A stretch of 34,653 nucleotides of DNA from Jaapia argillacea MUCL 33604 (Eukaryota; Basidiomycota; Agaricomycetes; Jaapiales; Jaapiaceae). The DNA lies in NCBI GenBank assembly GCA_000697665.1, contig KL197726.1, positions 88,435 to 123,087 of the forward strand, written 5' to 3'. Under the pieces are notes generated by a model that had not been told where the DNA came from, searched no databases, and worked only from the letters and a program-made list of their open reading frames with translations. Of the stretch, positions 1-9,822 are shown in pieces; position 1 is the stretch's first letter; the number at the start of each line of letters is the position of its first letter. Position numbers and translations under genes: made by a program.

Positions 1-19
1 ACCTTTGAAGGGGGGGTNA

Positions 20-382
20 TGTCAGGAGTTCAGCATTTCTGTTCCTTAAATGGTCATATCACATGACTAGTCACATAATGATAGAAGAGAATCTGCTGGA
101 GGTTACTAGAACCTTCTAGAATAATTAGTCAGCACTAGCTTACTCAGCCAATGCTTAGTCAGCAAGCCTTGGCATAGGTATATAAACCCCTGTACTGTAG
201 TACTACCCCAGCTTCAATCTCTTAGGATTACCACTATTATGTGGATGTCTGCCTAAGTCATTGGTCCTCAGCCTATATACTCATCCTCATCAGCATATTC
301 TTAATCTTACCTTTCACCATCACCAGTATTCCACATCCTTTAAGACTGGTGGCCTTGTTGTTTGGATAGTGTTGCCCTAACA
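20..382 (+). mobile_element. LTR (probable 3' LTR) of a Ty3-like retrotransposon
   Basis: A purine-rich tract (AAGGGGGGGT, positions 8-17) lies just before a TGTCAGG start, and the block ends with CCTAACA. The ends form an imperfect inverted repeat (TGTCAGG against TGTTAGG), as LTR ends do. A TATAAA box lies at 181-186, with the expected promoter position inside an LTR. Because the polypurine tract precedes it, this is most likely the 3' LTR of an element whose body lies off the left edge. One undetermined base (N) is at position 18. The exact right boundary and target duplication cannot be checked from this window alone. Confidence 0.6.
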
Positions 383-1857
383 TCTGGCCTGGTAGCCAAT
401 GACTCTAGATGTGTTGAACCAAGTCTTGAGGCAAGAAAATATAGTTGTGCTTGCGATGCATGGACTTCAACTTACAGGTTGAATGGCCAACATCAGCTGT
501 CTCAGCCTCCTTGATCCTCAGGGTGTCACAGCTATGAACTACACTTCTTGGATGACAGTTTGACAGATGGGGAGGACAAGTGGCAATGTATACATCCACC
601 AATACATAACACCCATGTTTAGGTGTTTGTTGTTGGGAAGGAGCTCCCACTGCATCAATGCCTCTCTTCTGAGGAACAATTGGTTTAGAAGCAATAGCAA
701 CAGTGGAGTTGTGCCCTATCAACATGTTAGTTAGCCTGTCCATAAGGAACAAACTTGGAAACACTGAGATGGGGTATTCCATGTGTGGTGAACCTCATGT
801 ATGCACCAGGGGAGGAGCATGGGAGAAAAAGAGGTAGCAGTTGATAGGGCCAGCTCCCTTGTGTAAACTTAGACCTCTGGGTTGCTTGCTTAGGGAATTT
901 GATAAAAGCTTTTCAAAGATGCCCAAGACCACCTAAGTCACCCATGCTACTTCTCTTCACCCTGATATCACAATTTATTTTCACCATCTTGGATTTATTA
1001 ATCTTTTCAGCATGCCTCACTGCAAGCCATTGATGAACATCAAAAACCATATATTGCCACAGAATGTAACTACCAGAGATTGAGGCATTTTCTTGTATCT
1101 TACATTCCACAATACTAAGGGCCTGGCTGGCCTACTTTAAACTCACTTCTATTTTCATTTGCATCCAAGGTAGATCTTGTGTGTGAGGGATACCCTCCTC
1201 TTGAGTGATAGGTCACTGTCTTAGATGACATTCAATGCACATAGGCTATTTAACAACTACATCTGAGATAAGATAGACAAATAGAACCTTAAATGGTTAG
1301 AGTGATCAAAGAATGTGATATAATGTTTGATGACCAACACATATCCAAAATAGCTCACTACCCTACTCACCTTCTTCATGATCTCCAATAGCCTCAAATT
1401 GACCATCTCACTGGGCAATTCATCTGCTATCATCTCCCACCTCTGATCTCAAGTACCTACTACTGCCACTCACCAAGCAACTTTGTTCAAAACTTGGTCT
1501 GCTTCACCTTGCATCTCCAAGCCTGGTTTTAACAGTGCACAAGTAGTTAACACTGGGCTCATAAGCCACCCTTGCTTTCTGTGTGACATGAATGATGTTG
1601 GCTTTATGTTGACTTTGACTGGTGCAGTGATAGAGTGTTGGAAGACAAGATTGTTGATGTTGGCAATGGTGGTTTCAAGGGGGCGCCATTTTGCAGTATG
1701 GTCAATTATTCCAAAGCAAGCCACACCTCAAGCAGTCATATACATCCAGTGGATACACTGGTAAGGTCCTGTAAGAAAATACACCAAGAAGGTTGCCCCC
1801 CCCCCTGATACTACAGTGCCAGCAGCTTCCCCAGCAGCAATCTGCTTGGCTTTGTGT
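383..1857. other. Repeat-rich gap, no recognisable gene
   Basis: Short open frames occur on both strands (for example minus 405-782 and 913-1110, plus 1483-1764), but none shows a family motif I can name or convincing splice continuity. A run of ten C lies at 1796-1805. The stretch is probably degenerate transposon-derived sequence. Confidence 0.4.
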
Positions 1858-1943
1858 GTGAAGCACTGGAATAATCTAGCACTCAGAAAAACCTGAGTTG
1901 AGCTGTGTCAGAGATGAAGAACACAAGCCCAACTCTGTAGAGA
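1858..1943 (+). repeat. Inverted-repeat copy A, likely Harbinger C-terminal remnant
   Basis: This stretch matches the reverse complement of about 2690-2775 almost base for base, including CTGGAATAATCTAGCACTC and GTCAGAGATGAAGAACACAAG. The minus-strand copy directly follows the Harbinger-type transposase fragment. The bases resemble, at nucleotide level, the part of such genes that codes for the ELFNLRHxxLRNxxERI segment, now out of frame. I infer two decayed transposase copies in opposite orientation. Confidence 0.55.
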
Positions 1944-2689
1944 ACAAGTCAGCAGCCTTTGCTGCAGCCTCTTTGTTCTATTCACAACAGTCAGTGAGGA
2001 CAGTAAAGTAGCTGCAAAATGAGTTTGCATACCTGTTGATTTTGAACCTCACCAGTCTACAAAGGAGCCAACTACAAGACTCCCCATATATAAGTCACAG
2101 AATCAAGCTCACCTTTTTGACATGTGCAGCATGGGGAGCAGCTGGTTGTCCCAATGCCTTAGACCTTTAGCTGAATACCCATTAGAAAACATAGGTACAC
2201 ATGAAGCAGCAAGTGATGAGAGTGAGGGAACAAAGAAAATACTGAAAGAGTGGATCTGAATGAATGAAGGATGAGAGCAAGAAGCAAAGAGGAGAGCCTA
2301 GCAACAAGGAACATTGTGTACCTTCAATCCCAAAGAGGTGCTACATTGTAGTCATGAATAGAAAAAGCAATCTACTCCATATTATCTTTTGCAAAGACTA
2401 CAATATAATTGAAACAAAACTACTCATCTCCTTCCAAAGAACCCACTGATAATCTACCCACATCATGTGCACATGCACAATTTGATCATGCCTCTCTGAA
2501 TAGCTGCTTGACCCCACTCTTGTTGAGAGCTGATTGACTGCAACCACATCTGTCCCCACAAGGGATTGAACTCAGGCATCCCAATATAGTTGAAGTTAGG
2601 GTTAGGGGTAAAGGCTACTATGAGTTGACTATGATACCCAAAGAAGTGGCTTGGTACTTGACAGTATTATGTAATAACTGTCTTATTCT
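1944..2689. other. Gap between the inverted repeat copies
   Basis: No gene recognised. A 61-codon plus frame at 2264-2449 has no motif and probably is chance. The sequence is A/T-rich compared with the gene block further right. Confidence 0.4.
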
Positions 2690-2775
2690 CTGCAGAGTCA
2701 GGCTTGTGTTCTTCATCTCTGACACAGCTTGACTCAGGGTTTTCTGAGTGCTAGATTATTCCAATGCTTCACAAG
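2690..2775 (-). repeat. Inverted-repeat copy B, contiguous with Harbinger fragment
   Basis: This is the partner of the repeat at 1858-1943, in the opposite orientation. It continues from the last readable residues (YHLQDL) of the transposase fragment on the minus strand, so it most likely is the decayed 3' coding part carrying the site of the catalytic glutamate. Confidence 0.55.
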
Positions 2776-3134
2776 TCTTGAAGGTGATAGCAGGCTCCCT
2801 GGTAAGGAACTATAAGAGCATTGCAAGCCCCAAACCCAGTGTCTGCAAGGTAGTACTTGCCCCAGGGAACAGCCATATCAAACAGACACACATCATTGAG
2901 GATTGACACATCTGCAGCTGAGCCATCCCAGCCAGTTGTAAGGCATTGCAATTGAAGGAGCAACATGTCAAGCAATTCTGGGTAATGCCACCCTTGTGAT
3001 TTCAATGGGTCTTCTGGAGTGATTTCCCAGTGAATCTTGGAAGAAAATTTCCAGGGGAAAGGCTGTGAGATGTCATTCATCAGCAGGAGGGGGGGGTTGA
3101 ATCCAATGTAAAAAAAGTGAACATACAGAATCAT
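2769..3134 (-). pseudogene. PIF/Harbinger (DDE_Tnp_4) transposase fragment
   Basis: The minus-strand reading contains TGWDGSAADVSILNDV followed about 15 residues later by GKYYLADTGFGACNALIVPY and GACYHLQDL. These match the conserved core of PIF/Harbinger (HARBI1-like) nucleases, where GSxxD holds the second catalytic Asp and the KYYLADxGY and YRGxRYHL blocks follow. The N-terminal region with the first catalytic Asp and the helix-turn-helix is not readable, and the C-terminal E-containing block is broken by stops just downstream. About 120 of an expected 350-450 residues remain open, so this is a dead copy. Part of the N-terminal 60 residues may be intron or decayed sequence. Confidence 0.75.
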
Positions 3135-3629
3135 GGCAAAGGGGGCAGGTATTTGTGTGTGGCTTGAGGAGTGGGCATACCCTGTGCAAAGTGTCCTCTA
3201 TTCAACCAGGGTTGGTGGCAGTCATCATGGCATCCATGGTCTATTCAAGACACCCTTTTGATTGATTGGAGGGTGCTCATTCAAGAACTCTGCAAAATAA
3301 AGCCAGGGATGGTGCAGATACTGCTGAGAGGGCCATGAAGCGACCTGAATGCTGAACACTGGAATGATCCACCCTAAGTTGTACTCAGGGAGGATGATGA
3401 TAGTTGGGAGAAGGGGTGCAGAGGTAATGAAATGGAGTGGAGAGTATTGAGTAAGAGAAAGACGATGAATGGAAGAAAAAAAGATGGCAACCCATAGGGG
3501 GCAATTAAGAGTGTCAAGGAGCTGACTTGTTTGGAACTAAGAGGGCCATGAAGACACTGAGAAATCCACCCTAAGTTGTACTACTTAGCATTCATTTAGA
3601 CTCTTTCTCAATCTTCCCTTGCATTCATC
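3135..3629. other. Gap with two copies of a short repeat
   Basis: No gene seen. The phrases GGGCCATGAAG and TCCACCCTAAGTTGTACT occur twice, at about 3330-3385 and 3543-3583, which suggests a short degenerate duplication. Confidence 0.4.
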
Positions 3630-4045
3630 TACCTGGAGTTCAACTCTTGGCTGATATGCATGCTAGTCTTGTTCTCATTGTCACTCTCTTGCTGTCTCCC
3701 TGGAGTACTTGACACCCTCACCATCTCACTGGAGTATAAAGCTCATTCTCTTACTCCCTCTTACTCTCTCTCTCTCGCTGTCTCCCTGGACTGCAACTCC
3801 TTGCTGGTCCCCATGCTTGCTGTCTTGCTAGAGTGAAACACTATTTCACTTACTCTCACTTACTCTCTCTCTCACTGTGTCCCTAGAGTGCAACTCCTGG
3901 CTGATCTCTGTACTTGGCACTCTCTCTTATTGGCTTGCTCACTGTCTCACTGGAGTGTGTCACTATTTCTCTTACTCCTACTCTGTCTCTCTGTCTCTCT
4001 GCCTCCCTGGATTGCAACTCCTGGCAGACTGGCATTCTCATTCCC
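3630..4045. repeat. Degenerate tandem repeat, pyrimidine-rich
   Basis: A phrase like TGCAACTCCTGGCTGAT recurs near 3636, 3790, 3889 and 4011, with irregular spacing of about 100-150 bases. It is separated by CTCTCTCGCTGTCTCCCTGGA-like CT tracts (CTTACTCTCTCTC, CACTGTCTCACTGGAGT). All frames across it read as low-complexity Ser/Leu strings, so I treat it as a non-coding satellite-like repeat. Confidence 0.6.
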
Positions 4046-4397
4046 TGTATGCCCAGTTCCTTCATTGGTCCTACAATAATTCCATTCCCTCCTTATCTTC
4101 AATATGGAACTTAAGCCTTTATTGAATACGTACAGGACTGCTCAGAGCTTTTTCCTCCTGCATTCCTTGCATGGTGGCCACCAGCCTTGTCCTGCAGCCA
4201 ACATGTCTGCATTCAATCTTCTGCAACCTCACTGTCCCCAACAATGTGGCTTGTGTTGTTACCAATGGTGACCCTGGACACAATCGGGTGCAACTCCCAA
4301 TTCCAGGATGTCGGGTGATGTGCAATCCTTTCAACTGACTTCATTCATTTTGCCCCCTTTCACTACCTTTTTGCTCTGATTCACCACACTCGCTCAC

Positions 4398-5815
4398 TTG
4401 ATGCCCCCCACACCTATTGGTGGTCTTTTGGACTATCTGGATGCCAAACTTCAGCTCAATCATTTTGATAACCCTCAACTCCCTCCTCAGCCCCCCTCAG
4501 GCTCCTCAGCAGATGGAGCATCTTCCACTCCCTCACATGTTTCTGTACCAGCACCCTTTCCCTCAGGCCAATACATACAGTCCAAATCCTCCCATAGCCA
4601 TCATGCATAACCTGGGGCTCTGGTAAGATCCTGGTATGTTACCTCAGTGACTTCTTTTCTGAAGCCTGTGCCAAACTTGGAGGGTTGTTAGTGAAGGAGG
4701 CAAAACTTGGGTATAAGATCTCTGGGGAGCAGAAGCGGCTTCCCCCAGTTGCATTATTGACTGAGGAAGATTTTCACTCTGCAGTCACAAGGTTAAGGGA
4801 GAGGCAGGGTTGTATTTGGACAGCTTCTTATACCCTTGAGATCTATCATATGATATGTTCACCACTCTTGCTCATACTTTGGCTGGTGCTGATTCTCCTC
4901 CAAAATTAGAACTCTGCAGTTATTCCTCCAACCATATCTCAGTGTGGAAAGTGCAAGTGTAGTGATGACATCCCCCCAGAGACCGCTTTGCAGGGGTTGA
5001 TCAAAAGCTCATTTTGCATTCTTGATAACAAGTACAAGTCACATGGTGGTCAACACTGCCTTCCAACAGGCAAGGATGGGTTGGAGAATCACCAGGTCAT
5101 GACAGATGCACAGCTTACCACATGGGCAAAGGCAATGGTGAGTTTTTATCATTCTATCACTGTTCTTCTATCTCAACCATACTTGCCTTAGGCAAATGGT
5201 GACACTGATGAGTTTACCCCCCCAAGTGGACTTTCATTTGATTACAGGCTCAAGAAACCTCAAACCTCACTGTCTTCAAAGTTATCAATTCCAGAGCCTC
5301 ATCTCCATATTGGAGGATCCAAACTTGTATCTCCACTTCAATGTGGAGGTTCCTTCATGTCCAATGCTCAGAAGTCATCATCTTCTTTGACCAAGGCCTC
5401 ATTGTTGTCATCATCCAAGGTTATTGTCAAACATAAGAAGTCATACAACAACTCCAAGCCCATTGACCTCTGCACACCATCACCAGTTCATTCACCCCTG
5501 TTGATTTCTTCAAATTTGTCAAGACTCACTGATGTCCTTGAGATGTTACATTCTCACAAACCTGAATCCAACTTCCCTTCAATGGCTGAAGCCTTGCATA
5601 AGGCTGGTGGTGTTCACTACCTTGAAGATATTATGCTCTGCTCTATTGACAACCTCATCACATATACCTCTCTTCATCCTATCAAAGTTCATGCTCTTTA
5701 TGAGTATCCTTCACAAGTCCTTCAAGGCCTGGATGTGATAGGTGTGAAGGAGGTGAAGGACAGCCAATTGGATGGAAGGGCTGAGAGCTTGACAGGGCCC
5801 AGAGCCCATGCATAA
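4398..5815 (+). CDS. Unrecognised multi-exon gene (approximate 5' end)
   Basis: I do not recognise this protein. The best-supported part is the 3' half: an exon from about 4940 reads CGKCKC (a CxxCxC motif at 4943-4960), then a segment with KYKSHGGQHCLPTGKDG and TTWAKAM. A clean intron follows (GTGAGT at 5138 to CTTAG at 5191), and the frame then stays open to TAA at 5813-5815. The last exon is Ser/Pro/Lys-rich and ends with a helical stretch (SMAEALHKAGGVHYLEDIML) that could be a small SAM-like fold. A 5' exon likely includes 4690-4800 (KLGGLLVKEAKLGYKISG), and a Pro-rich N-terminus may begin at 4398. Exon joins before 4940 are unsettled. It lies between transposon remnants, so it may itself belong to a dispersed repeat-associated family. 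Confidence 0.4.
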
Positions 5816-6233
5816 GGATGTCAAGCTGATTGCTTGTCCAAAGCACTCTTGTCCACAAAAAACAAGCTGGTCAGCTCGAAAGTACTGGGCAATTAGCATA
5901 CAATACTCTGCTCAATCATCCTCATCTTGCTCAAGAGCAGGTTGGGTAACCTAATGAAGTCACACCAATGTGAAATCCACCACTCACCATTTTCTGAGTA
6001 AGCCCTCAATGTTGTAGTGTGCGATGGATTGTTGCAAGTGATGTGGCAATACTGCATGTGATGGTAGAGAACATATGACACGTCACTTCGAGTCCAGGGG
6101 ATGCCTAGCAGAGCACTGACAAGCTCACTGGAGCTGAGGTGTGAAGACCACTACTAGGTAGCTAGCTGTCTATCTATGCGTTGAACGTGTTCCTGTTTCC
6201 ACAGCTATCTGCAGTCCCAGGGCGATTGACTGC
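5816..6233. other. Intergenic, nothing recognised
   Basis: There are no open frames with motifs. The stretch ends at the putative target-site copy ACTGC (6229-6233) that borders the LTR-like block. Confidence 0.4.
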
Positions 6234-6574
6234 TGAGCATGTACACCTATGTGTACATCCTAGGAAGAGGAATGCGACCTAGTCGCGTTCCGTGAGAGAG
6301 CCTAGAGAGAGGACAGAAGAGATCTCGCACGTTCGTTCCTTCTTGAAGAGGATGGAACCGAGAGTTAGAGATGGCAAGTAAACCAGAAACAAGATAAAGC
6401 ACCTTCACCCAGACGGCGGTCTCAGTGACCCCAAACACGAAGATAGTGCAAGATTATTATTAGTATTCGAGTCGAATGCGTTACAAGTCTGTACGGCGGA
6501 GTTACAATACTATTTAGAGTCCGACCGGCATTCTCCTGCTGTTACTCACGGCTATTCGTCACATTCCCGTCACA
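6234..6574 (-). mobile_element. Probable solo LTR
   Basis: On the minus strand the block begins TGTGACGGGAAT and ends ...TGTACATGCTCA. It has a TATA-like CTAAATAGT about 55 bases in, as in Ty1/copia LTRs of fungi. CTGC borders both sides (ACTGC at 6229-6233; CTGC at 6575-6578, or ACTGC if the last LTR base is shared), consistent with a 4-5 bp target duplication. No gag or pol reading was found next to it, hence solo. The boundaries rest on eye inspection only. Confidence 0.45.
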
Positions 6575-6578
6575 CTGC

Positions 6579-7385
6579 AAACCTGCTCCAAATTGAGTTG
6601 TAACTCTCCAAGAAAGAAATCAGGCTGCAACTCGAGGAGGCCTTCCAAGAATGTCAGCAAAGTTAGCAACAAATTACGGTGAGAAAACATAGAGTACATT
6701 TGCATGAAAACAGGAGAGGATGCATGGATGGCCAGGAATGTCTGGTTGCTGGACAACATCACCAGTTCGGTGGTACAGAGCGCGGACTCAACGGATCGTG
6801 CAGGTGGATATACCAGTGAGTGCGCTGAGTCTCTTCCGCGTGATTGATGGATTGTCGGACATGCGGAGCACAAGCCGCTTCACTTCCGCAGGGATCTGCA
6901 CTCGAACCATGGTGGGTGCACAGCGAACGCACGGATTCGACAGTCTGCCTCAGTCACTCGAATCTTGCTCAGACTTGGCGAAATCTGATGTCGGATCTGG
7001 ACGTCGATCGCAGTGCGCCATCACTGTTTTTTCGGGGGCGATCTATCGATATGAAAACAGCTAGTAACCGAGATAAGTGTATTACTACGATGTCACCCAA
7101 GTTTCAGATACAGGTCACAAATTGTTCAAACGGCGGGGGTAGGAGGCTGTAGGATGGCCGAGTTCCTGGCAATACACAACATCATGGGGGGCAAGTCGGA
7201 TCCTCACTTCAAGGGATGACAACCAAGGAATCCAAGGAATCCAAGGATAACATTGAATCACCGTCATGGCCCGTCTCTGAACACTTCTTCTCCCCCCTTC
7301 CCTTGTGGCTACGGATAGGCGGCTCTCCATGGGCTCAATTTTCACTCCCCCCGAAATTTCAAACATACCTCCGGGTTCTAATCGA
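6579..7385. other. Intergenic, downstream of PXR1
   Basis: A 114-codon plus frame (6720-7064) and a 104-codon minus frame (6559-6873) overlap each other without any motif or splice support, and I treat them as chance. The 3' UTR of PXR1 presumably lies in 7100-7385. Confidence 0.4.
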
Positions 7386-8603
7386 CTACGTCTCCCCTTC
7401 TGCTGCCCCAACCTTTCTCTTCTTCTTCTTTGACAGCTTCGGTCGGACCTGATCCTCTACTGAAAGTACTGAAAAATCATTGGTGTTGTCTTGAGGCGGT
7501 GGACGTGTGGTCGATGCGAAGGACGACGAGAGCACAGAAGAGAACGTTGATCCCACAACCACGCCGATACCCGACCGAGTGCTGCATTTCTCCGTAATTT
7601 CTTCAATCTGTGACGAAGCTATCATTCTGAAAGCGCCCAATCCGCGTCGAGGGGCCTCGTCATACGAAACAGATTCGGAAATGGGAGAAGGTGTGGTCGT
7701 TCCAGAGCTGCTGGATGACTTGGCGAGAAGTCTCTCCTTGAAATAGTCGGAGACGCTTTTCGCGGAGGTCGTAAGGTGTTGAATTTTGAGTGTTTCATCG
7801 TCGGATGTGACTACGCTTGTAGATTCGGATGAGGAGGGCGTGGGAGCGATTCCTAGCACCTCTGAAATGGCTAAGGAATGTTTTGACGAGATGCGTTTCG
7901 CGGCGATCAGACGGGCACGATGGCTAATGAAAAGGTTGTAAGCGAAGGTAATCATAAACTACTCAAATTCAATACACCTTCGTGGAGGACCCATGACCTT
8001 CTTCGCTGGGTTCTTCGTGGAGACGTGAGCTGCTGGGGCAGCAGTGTAGTCGACCTCGGATGTTAGTGCGCCGTTACTGGCGTTCGGAGTCGAGGACACC
8101 TCAGCACCTCCGCCCTGATCCTGGTCCTGGTCCTTTGCTCTCTTCCTCTTCTTCCTCTTCTTATCTTCCGCCTGGCCACCGTCCTTAGTCTTCCGCTTAT
8201 CTCCCACATTTTCTGTGTCCATCGAAGCCTCCTCCTCCTGAAGACCGTCTTCTTTTTTCCCCGCTTGATTCAACCGCATCAGCAAGCCTTCGAATTCCTT
8301 GTTCTGCTGCCATGCGATGCCGCTGGGGTCCATTTGATGTTGTGCGCCAATACCCATTAAGTCCAGCTTCTGGGAGGCCTTGATATGCGTAGTTCGCCCA
8401 TCAGCGTTGGCACCTAAGCCCTTCGAGTTCTCCCAGCCGAATTTTTCGAGATAGGCTTGGCCAAACTTTGCGGCATCTGGGGTGGGTATGACGTTAAGGA
8501 AAGAGCGGAAGCACCAGGCAACAGGTCACGCACTGTCTGACCACGAAAGATTCCTCGGATCTGCACCAATGCGCTGCTTTACCTTTCTTCCAGACAAGCC
8601 CAT
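7386..8603 (-). CDS. PXR1: G-patch protein PXR1/PINX1
   Basis: Nucleolar G-patch protein. Family members (PINX1, yeast Pxr1/Gno1) activate the helicase Prp43 in rRNA and snoRNA maturation and can inhibit telomerase. Exons on the minus strand are 8603-8534, 8476-7978 and 7923-7386, giving 368 residues. The N-terminus reads MGLSGRKVKQRIGADPRNLSW, and the G-patch follows (FGQAYLEKFGWENSKGLGAN, then THIKA and LMGIGAQ, residues ~27-68). The middle is Lys-rich with KKRKKRKR nuclear signals. The third exon has SHRARLIAAKRISSKH and TTSAKSVSDYFKERLLAK, the conserved C-terminal block of the family. The tail ends in KKKKRK. An in-frame TAG (7959-7961) lies inside the second intron (GTGTAT..CATTAG, 7924-7977), so it is not a disruption. 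The first intron is 8477-8533. A MITE begins 48 bases upstream of the start codon. Confidence 0.9.
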
Positions 8604-8779
8604 GTCGCAAACGCTGCCTGCAGTGGCGGGAATGAACGATATGATGACGCTAGCGTTGCCGCACGTTGATGTGGCCTGATGCGAGTTGGCCAACTCGGAA
8701 CAACTCTGTATTCAGAGTTGAAACGATCCGAGTTGCGTAGTTGACGCGCTGTGTCAGCCAATCACGGAAAAGCAAAAAA

Positions 8780-8870
8780 ATGCGCAGGCTGGAATCGAAC
8801 CCACACTCTGTCAGCTAAAAAAAAATGGCGAGAACGAATCAACAACGATATAGACAGCTAAACCAAAGCC
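8780..8870 (-). repeat. tRNA-like segment in left MITE arm
   Basis: On the minus strand this arm carries GGGTTCGATTCC followed by CTGCGCA and a T run. Upstream is TGGTTTAGCTG, resembling box A. Spacing from box A to box B is nearly the same as in the right arm (about 70 and 68 bases), and an A/T run separates them in both. The acceptor pairing is lost. It is the inverted counterpart of the segment at 9098-9192. Confidence 0.3.
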
Positions 8871-9097
8871 TCGTGATTATCATTGGCAACGGCGGATATA
8901 TGTATCTGTTTCTTGCCCACCAACCCGAAGCACCCAACCAACGAGGGTTGTGTTAATCACATCTCCCCTACATTTGCTAGCTAAAATATTCTATCGGACT
9001 GGTGTTGGTTGCGGAAGGGGTCTGTTGGGTGAGTGGTTGGGCAGTTAGATGTGGATAGTGGAAAATGGGTATATATATCTGTCGTTGCTAAAGATCT

Positions 9098-9192
9098 CTG
9101 TGCAGCTGTGGTATAGGTGGCTTTATTGCTGAAGTGTGGTTCACAATCATTTTTTTGCTAACGGAACCTTGGTTCGATTCCGACTGGCGCAG
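9098..9192 (+). repeat. tRNA-like segment in right MITE arm
   Basis: A box-B-like GGTTCGATTCC (9171-9181) is preceded by a box-A-like TGGTATAGGTGG (9109-9120). Flanking CTGTGC (9098-9103) can pair with GCGCAG (9187-9192), as in an acceptor stem. The T stem has one mismatch, no convincing anticodon stem was found, and the segment is about 22 bases longer than a tRNA. It is more likely tRNA-derived, or resembling tRNA by chance, than a working tRNA gene. Confidence 0.3.
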
Positions 9193-9425
9193 TTGTACTG
9201 CTTTCTTTTTTCGTTTCAGGTGGGCGATGCCAGCAAGTCAGCATTGTGTCAGAACCCATTCCCTTTTCCGGCAAATGTTGAGGTCATGGGACCCAACTCA
9301 CTTCAACTCCTCAGTAGAACTCAGCTCAGATTGCATAGCGGAGTTGATCTGAGTTGGCCAACTCGGTGACAAGTTGTGAGTTCAGGCCGGTGTCAACTCA
9401 CAACTGCGGCAACACTAGATGACAC

Positions 9426-9822
9426 CAATGAAAAAATAGGGTTCGTCTATTTATGGAAACCTAACCCTATCACAATGAGGGAGAAATTACAGTCTGCAGA
9501 AATGCAAATGGAGGTATGTAGAACCACATCTAAAATTCAGCAAAGCTACCAAAAGCCTCAGACAAGAACTTGTGGTTGCCGAGTTATGGGATGATAGGGT
9601 GCCAAAGACCAGCATCTACAATGAGCGTCAGACTCGATGAGGGAATTAGCCAAATAGGTGTCGTACTGGATGTATTGTTGTATCAGAGATGGCAACATCT
9701 GCTTGCTGCCATCTGTGACTACTGGCCAGAGTTTTGATGTAGACGGGTCATGGTGGGCCAAGATGAAGCTATCAGTCCAGTTTTATTCAGTCAAGTTGGG
9801 GACGGGTGTGATAGGGTGTCAC
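9426..9822. other. Intergenic, downstream of HHE gene
   Basis: Nothing recognised. It contains short chance frames and probably the 3' UTR of the minus-strand HHE gene. Confidence 0.4.

Larger units (their letters stand above)
8651..9417. mobile_element. Foldback hAT-type MITE (767 bp)
   Basis: The left end is TAGCGTTGCCGCA and the right end, read inward on the other strand, is TAGTGTTGCCGCA. Flanks are GATGACGC (8643-8650) and GATGACAC (9418-9425), an 8-bp target duplication with one mismatch. TAGnGTTG ends plus 8-bp duplications are typical of the hAT superfamily. The whole element folds back: GAGTTGGCCAACTC, GGAATCGAACC, a run of A followed by TG, GGATATATGTA/AGATATATATA and CACATCT occur in the same order in both arms around a centre near 8990. 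There is no transposase reading, so it is non-autonomous. It sits between the PXR1 start codon and the HHE gene. Confidence 0.75.

Noticed and set aside
1796-1805. Run of ten C read as a minus-strand polypurine tract of an LTR element
   Set aside because: No TG-starting LTR follows it on the minus strand.
6720-7064. 114-codon plus frame as a gene
   Set aside because: Composition is erratic, no motif, and it overlaps an equally long frame on the other strand.
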